Assembly: GCA_030611945.1 (NCBI GenBank)
Contig: JAUWOV010000071.1
Coordinates: forward strand, 1-8,955
DNA from: a bacterium
Lineage (GTDB): Bacteria; JAHJDO01
DNA length: 8,955 bases
Direction: 5' to 3'
A model generated the notes under the pieces. The model did not search any database. It was not told the DNA's origin and saw only the letters and a list, made by a program, of their open reading frames with translations. The translations under genes were made by a program, and so were the position numbers. Below are positions 7,276-8,955 of this stretch, piece by piece (positions within the stretch are counted from its first letter, which is position 1; each line of letters opens with the position of its first letter).

Positions 7276-8239
7276 AAGGATTATAGATAGTATTGTAAGT
7301 CAAATAGCCTGCCGTAAAAGATTTCTTATTACCATCCATATCTATCCTGACGGAGATGCAATTGGTTCCCAAATAGCTTTGTACATTCTTCTAAAGAGAA
7401 TGGGAAAAGAGGTTGCGTTAATTAATTCATTTCCATTGCCTGCAAGATATAAGTTTCTGCCTAACAGCGAATTAATTAAACATAACGTAACTATTCCCGA
7501 TAGTGAAGCAGCGTTCGTATTGGATGTTGGAAGCAAAGGCAGGCTGGGTAATATGAGAGACCATATAAATAATATAAAAACAGTAATAAATATAGATCAT
7601 CATCTGGGTAATGATCGCTTCGGCATTATAAACTGGGTAGATCCTCATATGAGTTCAGTTGGGGAACAAATTTTTCATCTTTATAAGCATATGAAACTGG
7701 AGATAAAGAAACCTGAGGCGATTTGCTTATATACAGCTATTGTGACTGATACCGGGTCATTTCAGTATTCTAATGCCAGTGCTGAGACGCATTTGGTAGT
7801 TTCTGAACTTCTGGAAACAGGCATTGACCATACCCGGATATGTAATCAGATATATCAGAACATTCCTGTAAGTAAGCTTAAATTATTGCAGCTTGCGTTG
7901 GAGACATTGAGTTTTGACGCTAAAGGAAAGATAGGTTATATGTTTATTACATCCGATATGTATACAAAGGCATGCGCAGCAGAAGAGGACAGTGAGGAAA
8001 TAGTTGAGTATGCGCGCAATGTAGCGGGAGTTGAGGTAGGGATTCTCTTCAAACAACATTCTAAAAGAAATATAAAGATAAGCTTTCGCTCAAAAAGCAA
8101 GATAGATGTCAGAAAAATCGCATCAAGATTTGGAGGAGGCGGACACCACAATGCATCTGCATGTACAATTAACGGGGAATTAAGCAGTGTATTAAAAAAT
8201 GTTGTAAGAGTTACAGCTTTGGAATTGGAGTCTTCTTGA
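7253..8239 (+). CDS. nrnA: DHH/DHHA1 phosphoesterase, NrnA-type oligoribonuclease / pAp phosphatase
   Basis: NrnA-type enzymes hydrolyse short RNA oligonucleotides (nanoRNA) and 3'-phosphoadenosine 5'-phosphate, using metal ions in the cytosol. The 328 residues have the usual length and both domains. The DHH domain shows motif I H29-I-Y-P-D-G-D35 with AIGS after it, an Asp at 91 (LDVGS), the DHH triad at 115-117 (NIDHHLGND), and TDTGSF with Asp166. The C-terminal DHHA1 domain carries GGGGHHNAS at 294-302. All expected metal ligands are present. The start at ATG 7253 overlaps rbfA by 23 nt, and the next Met is too far inside, so translational coupling is likely. The pair rbfA-nrnA is a common arrangement, usually continuing into truB; here the cluster ends instead in a repeat-bearing spacer. 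Substrate preference cannot be told from sequence alone. Confidence 0.92.
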   Translation: MKFLSKNKRIIDSIVSQIACRKRFLITIHIYPDGDAIGSQIALYILLKRMGKEVALINSFPLPARYKFLPNSELIKHNVTIPDSEAAFVLDVGSKGRLGNMRDHINNIKTVINIDHHLGNDRFGIINWVDPHMSSVGEQIFHLYKHMKLEIKKPEAICLYTAIVTDTGSFQYSNASAETHLVVSELLETGIDHTRICNQIYQNIPVSKLKLLQLALETLSFDAKGKIGYMFITSDMYTKACAAEEDSEEIVEYARNVAGVEVGILFKQHSKRNIKISFRSKSKIDVRKIASRFGGGGHHNASACTINGELSSVLKNVVRVTALELESS

Positions 8240-8254
8240 ATATTTGGCAATATT

Positions 8255-8282
8255 TGTAGGGGCACAATATTTTATGCCCTTA
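8255..8282. repeat. Palindromic repeat, copy 3 (diverged), downstream of nrnA
   Basis: TGTAGGGGCA at the left and TGCCCTTA at the right form an inverted repeat (TAGGGGCA 8257-8264, TGCCCTTA 8275-8282) with one mismatch and an AT-rich centre. The ends match copy 1 (TGTAGGGGCA...TGCCCTTA, including the same mismatch), while the middle differs. It starts 15 nt after the nrnA stop and could form a terminator-like hairpin, but no T-run follows. Confidence 0.7.
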
Positions 8283-8495
8283 ATAATTGGTTCTTTATGC
8301 CATTCTGAATCGTTAGTAAAACCTTATCATTATGCAAAAATCCGTTTTTTGCGCATTTCCAACTCCAGCTAATTTTATTCTTGACCAGCAATTCCGCAAC
8401 TAAAATAATTTCTTGCCATAATCCTGCTTAAAATCAAGCTTTAGCTCTAAACATCCCAAGACGGCAAATTCGCATTCGTAAAAAATACTTGACTT
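8272..8495 (-). pseudogene. Possible decayed minus-strand coding remnant
   Basis: Two minus-strand open stretches abut in different frames. One, read from 8495 down to a stop at 8402-8400, contains CEFAVLGCLELKLDFKQDYG. The other, read from 8427 down to a stop at 8274-8272, contains EIILVAELLVKNKISWSWK and later LHNDKVLLTIQNGIKN. A one-base shift near 8405-8427 would join them into a plausible globular sequence. Neither has a convincing start codon or ribosome site. I do not recognise the family. The downstream stop lies inside palindromic repeat copy 3. It may be chance. Confidence 0.25.
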
Positions 8496-8516
8496 TTATG
8501 GTCATCTAGGTATAAG
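8489..8516 (+). promoter_or_regulatory. Sigma-70-type promoter for the DUF6788 gene
   Basis: TTGACT (8489-8494) and TATAAG (8511-8516) are spaced by 16 bp, with the gene's ATG about 30 nt further on. TAAGAT (8513-8518) is an alternative -10 with an 18-bp spacer. It is the best promoter-like match I noticed in a non-coding stretch of this window. Confidence 0.6.
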
Positions 8517-8530
8517 ATAAGGCTACCTAG
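8506..8530. promoter_or_regulatory. Inverted repeat over the -10 region (possible operator)
   Basis: CTAGGTA (8506-8512) and TACCTAG (8524-8530) are exact inverted repeats of 7 bp with an 11-bp spacer that contains most of the -10 box and the likely transcription start. A dimeric repressor site or a transposon-end/5'-leader structure would both fit. Confidence 0.4.
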
Positions 8531-8533
8531 TGG

Positions 8534-8542
8534 AAAGGAGGT
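8534..8542 (+). promoter_or_regulatory. Strong ribosome binding site of the DUF6788 gene
   Basis: AAAGGAGGT is a near-perfect anti-16S match, 5 nt before ATG 8548. It is much stronger than the sites of the housekeeping genes in this window and confirms the start. Confidence 0.85.
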
Positions 8543-8547
8543 AACTT

Positions 8548-8871
8548 ATGCACAGGTCAAAGATGTCTGTAGAAGAACGTAATAAACGATCACGCTTAAC
8601 ACAGATCATCCACTCACGTGAGTTTGTGCGGGGGACGCTAACAATGAGGTGGAAGGTGTGCGGCAGGCCTAACTGCAAATGCATTCAAGGGCAGAAACAT
8701 CCAGCCCTTTATCTAGTGCACAGTAAAGATGGCTGCAAGAAACAGCTTTACATCCCTAAGAGGTGGGAGGGAAAAGTTCGAGAGTGGGTAGAGCAATACA
8801 AAGACATACAAGAAAGGCTGGAAGAGATCTCATGTATTTGTTGGGATAAAATTTGGAAACGGGAAGAGTAA
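8548..8871 (+). CDS. Small Cys-rich DUF6788-like protein, probably transposon-associated
   Basis: This 107-residue basic protein has a metal-binding-like motif C38-x4-C43-x-C45-x5-H51 (CGRPNCKCIQGQKH), then a Tyr and short strands (ALYLVHSKDGCKKQLYIPK), and a C-terminal amphipathic helix (WEGKVREWVEQYKDIQERL). This pattern, CG(R/K)PNCxCxxGxxHxxxY followed by a helix, is the one I associate from memory with DUF6788 proteins, which often sit just before a transposase gene. Its biochemical function is unknown; DNA binding or a transposase accessory role is inference. It has its own promoter and strong ribosome site, unlike the operon before it, and the following frame looks like a transposase N-terminus. 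Both support a mobile-element origin. The end (CICWDKIW) carries two further Cys. Confidence 0.7.
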   Translation: MHRSKMSVEERNKRSRLTQIIHSREFVRGTLTMRWKVCGRPNCKCIQGQKHPALYLVHSKDGCKKQLYIPKRWEGKVREWVEQYKDIQERLEEISCICWDKIWKREE

Positions 8872-8874
8872 GAT

Positions 8875-8955
8875 ATTCTTAAGCGAATTATTCGATACAG
8901 CGAAAAGATTTATCACCTGCAAGGACTTCTTAATGCCATAAAGGATAGTCGTCCC
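8875..8955 (+). CDS. N-terminus of a probable transposase, cut by the window edge; start codon uncertain
   Basis: After the TAA at 8869-8871 the same frame stays open to the window end and reads ILKRIIRYSEKIYHLQGLL, then NAIKDSRP, a helical, basic sequence that looks coded. The other two frames hit stops at 8878-8883 and 8939-8944. I recall similar YSxKIYxLxxLL...IxDxRxxP beginnings in transposases encoded next to DUF6788 genes, but this is memory, not a search. No ATG, GTG or TTG occurs in frame. An ATT at 8875 stands 6 nt after GGAAGAG (8862-8868) and could be a rare start. Alternatives are stop-codon readthrough from the upstream gene, a mutated start, or a decayed copy. Confidence 0.4.
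   Translation, partial: MLKRIIRYSEKIYHLQGLLNAIKDSRP

Larger units (their letters stand above)
8240..8547. other. 308-nt spacer without an intact gene
   Basis: This stretch divides the housekeeping operon from the mobile-like segment. It contains a diverged palindromic repeat (8255-8282), possible decayed minus-strand coding sequence (8272-8495), a small GCAAAAA/TTTTTGC inverted repeat (8334-8340/8346-8352), and a promoter with an overlapping inverted repeat (8489-8530). I see no tRNA or other RNA gene. Confidence 0.6.

Noticed and set aside
8334-8352. GCAAAAA/TTTTTGC inverted repeat as a terminator
   Set aside because: The stem is short and almost all A-T, and no terminal T-run follows beyond the arm itself.

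Overview
The window is AT-rich bacterial DNA, coded densely on the + strand. It carries mostly housekeeping genes of RNA metabolism and translation, followed by a small mobile-element-like segment at the right edge. Gene order, low GC content, an STT3-like membrane glycosyltransferase in a housekeeping cluster, and short palindromic repeats of the GTAGGGGC...GCCCCTAC kind fit an uncultured candidate-phylum bacterium (Omnitrophota-like). That placement is an impression from memory, not a proof.

Layout. (1) 2-493 is the 3' part of coaE (dephospho-CoA kinase); its P-loop end lies outside the window. Its end overlaps the start of rho (478-1746), so the two are probably translationally coupled. 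(2) A perfect 34-bp palindrome sits on the rho stop codon. (3) 1787-3703 encodes a polytopic membrane protein resembling STT3/PglB-type GT-C glycosyltransferases. Two palindromic repeat elements are embedded in its reading frame, adding about 10 and 19 residues between membrane segments. (4) An 80-nt gap contains a hairpin, followed by nusA (3793-4992), infB (5006-6919), rbfA (6937-7275) and a DHH/DHHA1 phosphoesterase of the NrnA type (7253-8239). These are tightly spaced or overlapping and form a classic transcription/translation operon. rimP, which usually precedes nusA, is not present, and neither are ylxR/ylxQ between nusA and infB or truB within the window. (5) 8240-8547 is a gene-poor stretch. 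It holds a third, diverged copy of the palindromic repeat, possible remains of a decayed minus-strand coding sequence, and a good promoter overlapped by an inverted repeat. (6) 8548-8871 encodes a DUF6788-like small Cys-rich protein. It is followed in the same frame, directly after its stop codon, by the start of what looks like a transposase reading frame that runs off the window.

How the genes work together: Rho and NusA govern transcription termination and elongation, IF2 drives initiation of translation, RbfA matures the 30S subunit, and NrnA degrades the short RNA oligonucleotides left by RNA turnover. CoaE finishes coenzyme A synthesis. The membrane glycosyltransferase has no obvious functional link to them. 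I see no clear new multi-gene system. The most unusual signals are the palindromic elements translated inside the membrane protein, the palindrome on the rho stop codon, and the DUF6788/transposase junction lacking a normal start codon.
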